DNA of 12,250 nt from contig CAYGBW010000161.1 in the NCBI GenBank assembly GCA_964348185.1, positions 1-12,250 of the forward strand, in the 5' to 3' direction. Positions 6,301 through 12,250 of this stretch are shown here, in pieces. How positions within the stretch are numbered: position 1 is the stretch's first letter; every line of letters starts with the position of its first letter. The DNA comes from CAYGBW01 sp964348185 (GTDB lineage: Bacteria > Desulfobacterota > BSN033 > WVXP01). The position numbers and the translations under genes are program-made. The notes beneath the pieces are model-generated. The model saw only the letters and a list, made by a program, of their open reading frames with translations, had not been told where the DNA came from and ran no database searches.

Positions 6301-7560
6301 ATGGCTGACGAGAAGGCGATTGCAGAGACGGTGGCCACGCTTGTCCGTGAGGGTTTCGTTCATGAGTTCGGTAAGCCCTTGATAGAGATAAGAGAATCCT
6401 CGTTATGGAAAGAGGTGCGCCGTACCGGATCGAGATTGTGGCTTGACACCGGTGACATAGAGGAAGCCTCAAGCCTGTGGAGTGCGGAGTTTGAGGCGCT
6501 CACAACCAATAATACCCTCCTAAACAAAGAGGTTCAGAAGGGCATCTACGACGACTTGATCCGCGAGGCTGCCTCAGCCATAAGAAAGGTCGCCTCTGAG
6601 ATCGATGAGAGACGGTTGTTGCTGGAGGTGGCATTCGTTCTGAACGGCTATCATGGCCTCAGGCTTGTGGAGCAGTTCGATGCCCACGTGAGCGTCGAGC
6701 TCCACACCGATCTCGCGAATGATTTGGAACGAACGGTGAGCTACGGCAGGAGGTTTTACGAAATCTGTCCCGAGAGATTCTATGTGAAGGTTCCCCTTGC
6801 CCCGGCAGGATTTCTCGCTGCTCGGAAGCTCGGTGAGGGGGGTGTTCCCGTGAACTTCACCCTGGGTTTCTCCGCCAGACAGAACTACCTGGCCGCCCTC
6901 CTATCACGTCCTCGCTACGTCAACGTCTTCATGGGTAGGCTCAATTCGTTCGTAGCTGACGGCAATCTCGGCGACGGCGAAAACGTGGGCGAAAAGACCA
7001 CACTCGCAACCCAGAGGGAGATCCTGAAACTCCGGGAGAAGGGAAGGACGGAAACCCACCTCATCGGGGCAAGTATGAGAGCGGGATATCAGATTGCATC
7101 TCTTGCCGGTATTGATGTGCTCACGATGCCCCCCAAAGTCGCCGCCCAGTACCGGGAGAATCCACCAGGGGAGGTCTCCTCCCAGGTGGATAAGGACCCC
7201 TCTGTGAGGCTTGCAGAGGGAGTGAAGCTTGATGATTTCAACGGCATGACCTTGTGGGAAGTGCCGGACGCATTCAAAAGCTGTGTGGAGGATCTCTTGA
7301 AAGAGGATATCGATACCTTAACTCCGGAGAATCTCCAGGCCCACTTCGAGGCCACAGGTTTTGGCGATTTCCTTCCCCGGTGGACCGATGAGGATCGCCG
7401 AACGGTTGCTACCGACGGGAAGATCCCGGTCTATGAAAGGTGGAAGGACAGACTCTCGTCCGGCAAAATTGGCATGGATTCCCTCGTGAATATCAGCGGG
7501 CTTTACTCGTTTGCCACGGACCAGAAGTCCCTGGACGACCGCATAAGATCGTTGCTCTGA
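6301..7560 (+). CDS. Transaldolase / fructose-6-phosphate aldolase-type protein
   Basis: The 419-residue product carries the marks of the class I transaldolase barrel. LWLDTGD (46-52) matches the first strand LYLDTSD of fructose-6-phosphate aldolase, and LTTNNTLL (67-74) matches VTTNPSII. YVKVPLAPAGFLAARKL (161-177) holds the Schiff-base lysine, K163. YVNVFMGRLNSF (206-217) and IGASMRAGYQIASLAGIDVLTMPP (255-278) complete the barrel. Members usually transfer dihydroxyacetone units or cleave fructose 6-phosphate in sugar-phosphate metabolism, in the cytosol. It is longer than the roughly 220-residue FSA/TalC type, with a 45-residue N-terminal and roughly 125-residue C-terminal extension. The usual Asn-Pro after the TT motif is Asn-Asn. 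Substrate is therefore uncertain. AAGGAGAGAAGAA precedes ATG 6301. No operon partner is obvious, since the next gene starts 134 bases later. Confidence 0.85.
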   Translation: MADEKAIAETVATLVREGFVHEFGKPLIEIRESSLWKEVRRTGSRLWLDTGDIEEASSLWSAEFEALTTNNTLLNKEVQKGIYDDLIREAASAIRKVASEIDERRLLLEVAFVLNGYHGLRLVEQFDAHVSVELHTDLANDLERTVSYGRRFYEICPERFYVKVPLAPAGFLAARKLGEGGVPVNFTLGFSARQNYLAALLSRPRYVNVFMGRLNSFVADGNLGDGENVGEKTTLATQREILKLREKGRTETHLIGASMRAGYQIASLAGIDVLTMPPKVAAQYRENPPGEVSSQVDKDPSVRLAEGVKLDDFNGMTLWEVPDAFKSCVEDLLKEDIDTLTPENLQAHFEATGFGDFLPRWTDEDRRTVATDGKIPVYERWKDRLSSGKIGMDSLVNISGLYSFATDQKSLDDRIRSLL

Positions 7561-7694
7561 CAACTCGGTGGATTGGGTGAAACCTGCAGGGCGATACGAC
7601 GTACGCTGAACGACAGTCCATACTTGCTGCCCAAGGGGAGTTTTGATCGGTCTTTCCACACAGCCTGTCAGTCCACCCTAGCTCAACAGGCCGT

Positions 7695-8513
7695 ATGATC
7701 TTGATCGAAGACGTAGCCGAGGTTCGCAGCTTTCGTCTGGCCCGGACTGTCCTTGGGCGGGGGCTTTACTACACGGCTGCCTACTGGGTGGACGGTTTGA
7801 TGATCGACACGGGTTGCGCCTACACGGTCCGGGAACTGATCTCGGCCCTACGTGGAGTTCCTGTCGAGTGCATCGTTAACACCCACAGCCACGAGGATCA
7901 CATCGGGGCAAATGCGGCGCTCGTGCGGCGATCTGGGGCGCAGATCGCGGTCCACCCCTCAGGCTTAGATGTTCTGGCCTCGCCACGGGAGCGGCAACCC
8001 CTCAGGTTCTATCAGCGGGTCATGTGGGGTTATCCTGATCCTTCTCTGGGGGCGGCCATAGGGGAAACGGTCGAAACGGAAAGGCATCATTTCGAGGTTA
8101 TCCACACCCCAGGTCACGGTCCTGATCACATCTGTCTCTACGAGCGCGACCGGGGTTGGCTCTTTAGCGGTGATGCCTACATTGGGGGCCGCGACAAGGC
8201 GCTCAGGGCCGACTTTAACATCTGGCAGGTCATCGATTCTCTGAAGAAACTCGTCAAACTGGACCTGACTTTACTCTTCACGGGCAGCGGACGGGTCCGT
8301 GGGAACGCTCGAACGGATCTGTTGGAAAAGATTCACTATCTGGAGGATACGGCCGATGAGGTTTTAAAACTGCACCAACGCGGCTTCAGTTATAGTAAAA
8401 TCAGGCGCGAGGTGTTCGGACGGGAGCTACCCATTTCCTACCTAACCCTAGGCCATTTCAGCGGAAAAAACCTCGTCCGGTCTATTGTGGAGGATGATTC
8501 AGCCGCCCGGTAA
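7695..8513 (+). CDS. Metallo-beta-lactamase-fold hydrolase, atypical metal site
   Basis: The 272-residue product has motif THSHEDHIG (63-71), giving His64, His66, Asp68 and His69. HTPGHGPDHI (137-146) supplies His141, and FSGDAYI (158-163) supplies Asp160. These are the first four metal-binding motifs of the glyoxalase II-like hydrolase superfamily. The last motif, usually PGHG, reads FTGSGRV (195-201), with Ser198 in place of the expected histidine, so the binuclear site may be incomplete or use another ligand. The C-terminal part (about 205-272) is helical and Lys/Arg-rich, as in many family members. Its substrate cannot be read from sequence. The ribosome-binding site before ATG 7695 is weak (CAGG). 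A 134-base gap separates it from the transaldolase gene, and a joint transcript is possible but not shown. Confidence 0.85.
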   Translation: MILIEDVAEVRSFRLARTVLGRGLYYTAAYWVDGLMIDTGCAYTVRELISALRGVPVECIVNTHSHEDHIGANAALVRRSGAQIAVHPSGLDVLASPRERQPLRFYQRVMWGYPDPSLGAAIGETVETERHHFEVIHTPGHGPDHICLYERDRGWLFSGDAYIGGRDKALRADFNIWQVIDSLKKLVKLDLTLLFTGSGRVRGNARTDLLEKIHYLEDTADEVLKLHQRGFSYSKIRREVFGRELPISYLTLGHFSGKNLVRSIVEDDSAAR

Positions 8514-8784
8514 GGTGAGTCAAGCACCCCGGGTCTGCGAAGTTCGTCCAGCCTGCAACACAGAAGAGGGCTTCCCCCTCTGCGAGGCGTTGATTACTGA
8601 GCTCAAAGCCGGGTGGGGTCTGCTCTTGACGCCTGCTTAAGAGAGAAACCAGGTTACAGCTCTTCCTCGTTTTTGATCCCGAGCACTCAGTTCTTTCTTC
8701 TTTCAATGGCCCTGCACACCGTCCTGTATTTGTCCGTCTAGGGCTGTTGGCCGATCTGTTTCAAGCTGTCACGTCCTCATGGGC

Positions 8785-8803
8785 GGGGCGGGTAGACCGC
8801 CCC
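8785..8803. repeat. Perfect GC-rich hairpin
   Basis: GGGGCGG-GTAGA-CCGCCCC forms a perfect 7-bp stem with a 5-base loop. No T tract follows, so it is not a standard intrinsic terminator. It may be a REP-like element or a structured end of the hydrolase transcript. It lies about 150 bases upstream of the sigma-54 promoter. Confidence 0.4.
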
Positions 8804-8936
8804 ATTCGAAGGCTCCTTGAGAAATCCCCTTACAAATGCCCATCAATTTCATTCCTGATTGCCTACAAGTCCAGAAAACTATGGAATACGGACTCACTAA
8901 GGGCCAAAAGCAGGCTTTCCCCCTCTTCCTGACAAT

Positions 8937-8952
8937 TGGCACGTCCTTTGCT
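8937..8952 (+). promoter_or_regulatory. Sigma-54 (RpoN) -24/-12 promoter
   Basis: TGGCACG (8937-8943), four bases, TTGC (8948-8951) and T (8952) match the sigma-54 consensus TGGCACR-N4-TTGCW at every defined position, with the preferred pyrimidine before it. The GG and GC pairs have the required spacing. Transcription would begin near 8963, about 110 bases before the small gene at 9073, on the same strand as the SPFH and zinc-ribbon genes. Such promoters need an AAA+ enhancer-binding activator, and none is encoded in this window. Confidence 0.8.
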
Positions 8953-9072
8953 AAAAGCCGTAGCAGATGGATTGCCTCCCAGGAAGCTGACGATCTTCAC
9001 GATGAACGGAGCCTGACCCACTCCCATGCCCCTATTCAAGCAATCAACCCTTCATGGGGGAACGAGGATTGA

Positions 9073-9276
9073 ATGAAACCGGAAACCTATCTCAAACTGC
9101 AAGAGAGCGAGTCAGTCGTTATTCACGCGGCATCGAGAATCTTTTCTGCCTTCGTCTCATCCGGCCAAGTGACCCCTGAAAACGAGGACAAGATGCTGCT
9201 CAGAGCGGTCCGCGCTGCCGTCAGGATGGCACGGATGACCGATAGGCTGGTTCAGAGTGATGAAGAAGCAGGATGA
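9073..9276 (+). CDS. Small protein of unknown function (67 residues)
   Basis: The product has 67 residues, with GAGG five bases before ATG 9073. It is predicted as two or three amphipathic helices with no membrane segment and no cysteines. The C-terminal pattern RAVRAAVRMARMTDRLVQSDEE recalls short helical proteins with a helix ending in an acidic tail that I have seen in Desulfobacterota-type genomes, but I cannot name a family. It is the first gene after the sigma-54 promoter and precedes the SPFH gene by 87 bases, so it is probably co-transcribed. Likely a cytosolic accessory factor of the SPFH/zinc-ribbon module (inference). The composition and start support a real gene. Confidence 0.65.
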   Translation: MKPETYLKLQESESVVIHAASRIFSAFVSSGQVTPENEDKMLLRAVRAAVRMARMTDRLVQSDEEAG

Positions 9277-9363
9277 GCATCTGCTGCCGAACGCCTATAA
9301 GACCTCTCGTTTTCAAATTGTCCAAGAAATCCTTATAAATTCCACGCAGGAAAGGGGAGTTTG

Positions 9364-10515
9364 ATGGGACTGAACAATGTCGTTTTTCTCGAGGTCATCG
9401 AATGGTTTGACGAAACGGGTAGGGAACTCGTGCATCGGATTCCTGAAGAGGGCTCCGGCGAAATCAAATTCGGGGCTCAACTCATCGTGCGCGAGAGTCA
9501 AGCAGCCGTCCTATTCTATAAGGGAAAGGCTGGTGACGCCTTCGGGCCCGGCCGCCATACTTTGAAAACGGGTAATATCCCTGTACTTACGAAGATCCTT
9601 GCCACGCCCTGGGGAATGACCAGCCCCCTGCGTGCTGAGACGTATCTCGTCAATATGAAGGTCTTCCCAAATCTTAAATGGGGCACAAGGGACCCCGTTG
9701 CCTTCAAAGACTCGGAACTGGGACTCATAAGGCTACGAGCCCACGGCGTATTCAACATTCAAGTGGTTCAGCCCGTGCTGTTCATCAATAGCTTGGTGGG
9801 CACCATGGGCAAGTACACAACAGAAGAAATCGAAGAATACCTGAAACGTGTGATTGTCTCTCGTCTTAATGACTATCTGGGCGAAAAGCTGGACAGTCTT
9901 CTGAATCTGCCCGGAAAGTACGATGACTTTTCCAGAGACCTGCAAAAACGATTGTATGAGGATTTCGGCCACTTTGGCCTAGATTTGACCCACCTCTACA
10001 TCACTTCCATCACTCCGCCCCCTGAAGTGCAAAAGACAATCGACGACAGGAGTCGTCTCAGTGTGATTCAAGATCTGGATAAACTGGTCAAGATGAAGGC
10101 TGCTATGGCTATGGAGAAGGCGGCAGAATCACCAGGCGGTGCTGGGTCAGGGCTGGGACTCGGTTTGGGCTTTATGATGCCGGCCATGTTCGCCGAGGCG
10201 TTAAGACCCCAGACCGGGGGTACTGGACCTGGGACAGGGGGAGGTGCGAGTCTTCCTCCTCAGGAGATCAAGTGCTCGGATTGTGGTCATCCCACACCCG
10301 TAGAGGCTAAGTTCTGCCCCCACTGTGGACACCAGCAACTGATTTTCGATCAATGCGTGAACTGTGGCAAAAACCTCCCTCCAAACGCCAGATTCTGTTC
10401 GAAGTGTGGTCACCCAGCAGACGAAAAGCCAGTCCCCAAATCCTGTCCACATTGTAAGAGCGAGAATCTTCCTGGATCCACTTTCTGCAACCAGTGTGGA
10501 GAAAAGCTAGGTTAG
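9364..10515 (+). CDS. SPFH-domain protein with three C-terminal zinc ribbons (YdjI-like)
   Basis: From ATG 9364 the product has 383 residues. A TTG at 9361 directly before it is possible, but ATG lies four bases after AGGAAAGGGGAG. Residues about 25-235 match the SPFH/band-7 domain of the YdjI or virion-core-like branch, for example AVLFYKGKAGDAFGPGRHTL (48-67), LRAHGVFNI and ITSITPPPEVQ. There is no N-terminal membrane anchor, unlike flotillins. A helix at about 230-255 is followed by a Gly/Pro-rich linker (257-300). Three zinc ribbons follow, with cysteines at 304/307 and 318/321, 331/334 and 345/348, and 361/364 and 375/378. In Bacillus subtilis, YdjI works with YdjG and YdjH to position the PspA homologue YdjF at membranes. 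A similar membrane-stress scaffolding role is plausible here. The next gene starts one base after this stop, so the two products are probably made together. Confidence 0.85.
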   Translation: MGLNNVVFLEVIEWFDETGRELVHRIPEEGSGEIKFGAQLIVRESQAAVLFYKGKAGDAFGPGRHTLKTGNIPVLTKILATPWGMTSPLRAETYLVNMKVFPNLKWGTRDPVAFKDSELGLIRLRAHGVFNIQVVQPVLFINSLVGTMGKYTTEEIEEYLKRVIVSRLNDYLGEKLDSLLNLPGKYDDFSRDLQKRLYEDFGHFGLDLTHLYITSITPPPEVQKTIDDRSRLSVIQDLDKLVKMKAAMAMEKAAESPGGAGSGLGLGLGFMMPAMFAEALRPQTGGTGPGTGGGASLPPQEIKCSDCGHPTPVEAKFCPHCGHQQLIFDQCVNCGKNLPPNARFCSKCGHPADEKPVPKSCPHCKSENLPGSTFCNQCGEKLG

Positions 10516-10516
10516 A

Positions 10517-11743
10517 ATGGGCTTTACGGTCGAGCAGGATTGTCCACAATGTGGGGCATCCATCGAACTGGATGAGACTGACCGTCTCGTGCGGTGCCCC
10601 TATTGCAACACGAAGAGTTTTCTCTACACCCCGAATTACCCCCGATTCGTTTTGCCCCATAAGGCGCGGGATAGGGAGATCATATATGCTCCCTATCTTC
10701 GCTTCAAAGGCAACGTCTATTACTGCAGGGGCACGACGGTCGGTCACCGCGTCGTGGATATCACCCACGTCGGATTGCCCTTAAAGTGGATTCCCGTCTC
10801 CCTGGGTTTGAGACCCCAGGCGATGAAAATGAAATTCCTCACCCGGGATACCCATGGATCCTTCCTGAAGTTCTCCGTCAAAGCGACCGACATTTTGATG
10901 AGAGCTGGAAGCCTATCCTCGGGAGTCTCATCTCGCCGCCTTTTTCACCGGGCCTTCATCGGGGAGACGCTGAGCCTCATTTATTTACCCCTGTATTTGG
11001 AGGAAAACAGGCTCTTTGATGCGGTATTAAACAGGCCTATTGCCAACCTTCCCGAGGATCAAGACATCATTGGACAATCCGTAGTCAGGACCCCCCGGTG
11101 GCAGGTCTCTTTTCTGGCTACCCTTTGTCCCCAGTGTGGCTGGAACCTCGATGGAGAAAGAGATAGTGTGGTTCTGATCTGTAGCAACTGCGAGACGACG
11201 TGGGAGGTGGCAGAGGGTAAATTCGTTCAGGTGAACTTCCACGGGGTTCGAGGTGAGGGTGAACATACGGTCTATCTGCCCTTTTGGAGAATATACGCGT
11301 CTGTCCAGGGTCTAAAACTCAATACTTTCGCTGACTTCATACGGTTGACCAATCAGCCCAGGGTGGTGAGACCCCCAATGGAGAATCAGGAGATGAGCTT
11401 CTGGACGCCGGCCTTTAAGGTTCGACCCAAAGTGTATCTGAATCTGTCCAGACAGCTCACCCTCTCGCAGTATAATTTGCAGACCAAAGAGATACTTCCC
11501 AAGAAAAACCTCTATCCCGTCACGCTGCCGCAAAGCGAGGCCGCCCAGAGCATGAAAATCACCCTGGCAAGCTTAGCCCTCAACAAAAAGGATATACTTC
11601 CCCAATTGCCCCGCATTAGCTTCAAAAGAGAGACTTCGAGCTTGGTTTACCTTCCCTTCACCGTCAGGGGTCAAGAAATGATCCAGCAACAGATGAATAT
11701 CAGCATCAATAGAAACACCTTCGAGTTCGGACGACAGCTGTGA
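10517..11743 (+). CDS. Two-zinc-ribbon protein, partner of the SPFH protein
   Basis: The 408-residue product has an N-terminal zinc ribbon (C9, C12, C27, C30) and a second one in the middle (C204, C207, C222, C225). The segments between and after them are beta-rich with many aromatic residues and motifs such as YLPFWRI (253-259). I see no signal peptide or membrane helix, so it is probably cytosolic or peripheral. Only one base separates it from the SPFH gene, a sign of translational coupling, and CTAGGTTAGA precedes its ATG. Adjacency of a zinc-ribbon protein to a YdjI-type SPFH protein recalls YdjG of B. subtilis, which also starts with a zinc ribbon but carries membrane helices that I do not see here. 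I do not recognise a named family for the remainder; function is inferred only from context. Confidence 0.8.
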   Translation: MGFTVEQDCPQCGASIELDETDRLVRCPYCNTKSFLYTPNYPRFVLPHKARDREIIYAPYLRFKGNVYYCRGTTVGHRVVDITHVGLPLKWIPVSLGLRPQAMKMKFLTRDTHGSFLKFSVKATDILMRAGSLSSGVSSRRLFHRAFIGETLSLIYLPLYLEENRLFDAVLNRPIANLPEDQDIIGQSVVRTPRWQVSFLATLCPQCGWNLDGERDSVVLICSNCETTWEVAEGKFVQVNFHGVRGEGEHTVYLPFWRIYASVQGLKLNTFADFIRLTNQPRVVRPPMENQEMSFWTPAFKVRPKVYLNLSRQLTLSQYNLQTKEILPKKNLYPVTLPQSEAAQSMKITLASLALNKKDILPQLPRISFKRETSSLVYLPFTVRGQEMIQQQMNISINRNTFEFGRQL

Positions 11744-11775
11744 CGGAATGAAACGCTGAATCCCAAGACCACGGT

Positions 11776-11823
11776 AGGATCGCAGGGGTCGGAACCTGAC
11801 ATCCAGAGTCTGGAGCCGATCCT
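11776..11823. other. Structured region downstream of the zinc-ribbon operon
   Basis: AGGATCG (11776-11782) pairs with CGATCCT (11817-11823), enclosing TCCAGA-G-TCTGGA (11802-11814). The nested pairing could form a long hairpin in the 3' untranslated region. No T tract follows, so it is not a simple terminator. It could protect the operon transcript or be a chance structure. Confidence 0.3.
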
Positions 11824-11929
11824 GTCCTCCCCAATACGCTTGTACCCTCCCTCCATCCTTTCAGGGAACCTGCCTAGAGTATCTTCAGCGACTTCGGGCA
11901 AGGTCGATTTGCCATCCCCAGGCCTGTTT

Positions 11930-11948
11930 CAGGCTTTTGGCCTTCACC
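11930..11948 (+). terminator. Candidate intrinsic terminator of the SPFH/zinc-ribbon operon
   Basis: GCCTG-TTT-CAGGC (11932-11944) is followed by TTTT (11945-11948), and the stem can be extended by one wobble and one A-T pair. It is about 190 bases after the zinc-ribbon stop. The stem and the T run are both short, so efficiency would be moderate. Bases 11949-12050 show no gene. Confidence 0.35.
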
Positions 11949-12072
11949 AGCTAAAAAAAGGACCGACACTGGAGGGCAGATCCTGTCGGAAAGGGGAGTG
12001 CGAATTCACCCTCCTTCACAGAAATTGCTCAAAAAGAATCTACACAAAAACGTTGACAGTAACCAAAAGTCC

Positions 12073-12101
12073 TTGACATGTGTCAGTCATTCTTATTAAC
12101 T
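12073..12101 (+). promoter_or_regulatory. Possible promoter with overlapping palindrome
   Basis: TTGACA (12073-12078) lies 15 bases before TATTAA (12094-12099) or 17 before TTAACT. It overlaps the palindrome TGACA-TG-TGTCA (12074-12085), which could be a repressor site. Another TTGACA lies at 12053-12058. No gene can be assigned before the window ends. An open frame on the minus strand ending at 12083 may be a partial gene, but I cannot support it. Confidence 0.3.
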
Positions 12102-12250
12102 ATCCTGAGACGAGCCGCTAGGGCCAGATAGGCGTATCCAGTCAGAATGGGGGGTTTGCTGGAAGGGCTAGGCGAAGTCCCATTACTCTTGCTGTCTTCA
12201 GGCTGTCTCGTTTGCTCTCCGAGAATCCTGAGCATGCCTTGCGACCAACT

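Larger units (their letters stand above)
8514..9072. other. Long intergenic leader region before the SPFH cluster
   Basis: These 559 bases hold no convincing gene. Short open frames at 8747-8932 and 8836-9072 lack good ribosome-binding sites and recognisable content. The region carries an imperfect GC-rich hairpin near 8560-8583 (AGAGGG-CTTC-CCCTCT, without a T tract), a perfect hairpin at 8785-8803 and the sigma-54 promoter at 8937-8952. The 330 or more bases upstream of that promoter would have room for an enhancer-binding-protein site, but I could not identify a clear tandem operator. Confidence 0.5.

Noticed and set aside
8560..8583. Imperfect GC-rich hairpin after the hydrolase gene considered as a terminator
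   Set aside because: The stem is mismatched and no T tract follows.
8747..9072. Two overlapping plus-strand open frames before the small gene
   Set aside because: They lack ribosome-binding sites and have no domain-like content, and the sigma-54 promoter lies inside them.
10307..10768. Minus-strand open frame of 153 codons across the SPFH/zinc-ribbon junction
   Set aside because: It is a shadow of the cysteine-motif-bearing plus-strand genes.
12083..12250. Minus-strand frame open from the window edge to a stop at 12083-12085
   Set aside because: 55 open codons are not unusual by chance, a second minus-strand frame there also looks protein-like, and no family could be recognised.
12147..12250. 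Plus-strand ATG frame open to the window edge, with a short hydrophobic stretch
   Set aside because: There is no ribosome-binding site and only 34 codons are visible.

Overview
The window looks like a chromosomal stretch of a Gram-negative bacterium of moderate G+C. Sec-type signal peptides, a FecR/DUF6600 envelope protein, a DUF3106 protein, a sigma-54 promoter and a large HPr-domain protein fit a Desulfobacterota-like (former Deltaproteobacteria) lineage. This placement is inference from gene content. No rRNA, tRNA, CRISPR array or intact insertion sequence was found.

Region 1 (1-506) has no gene. It holds an interrupted inverted repeat with TTCG-rich REP-like sequence and then an ECF-type promoter. 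Region 2 (507-4359) is an envelope-stress style module: an exported FecR/DUF6600 protein with a very basic tail, an ECF sigma factor, a zinc-finger membrane anti-sigma factor and an exported DUF3106 repeat protein. The ECF-type promoter of the first gene recurs just beyond the last gene (4450-4539), together with a decayed copy of the leader and first codons, so the module lies between two imperfect direct repeats.

Region 3 (4578-8513) holds a minus-strand gene for a roughly 435-residue protein ending in an HPr phosphocarrier domain. Divergent from it are a long transaldolase/fructose-6-phosphate-aldolase-type protein and a metallo-beta-lactamase-fold hydrolase that lacks the usual last metal-binding histidine.

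Region 4 (8514-12250) is the most interesting part. A textbook -24/-12 (sigma-54) promoter stands ahead of a 67-residue protein, an SPFH-domain protein with three C-terminal zinc ribbons, and a tightly coupled second protein with two zinc ribbons. This resembles, in architecture, the Bacillus subtilis YdjG/YdjI partners of the PspA homologue YdjF. Sigma-54 control recalls the enterobacterial psp stress operon, although no pspA or pspF is present in the window. The last 500 bases hold a structured 3' region, a weak terminator candidate and a promoter-like palindrome, with no gene I can call securely.
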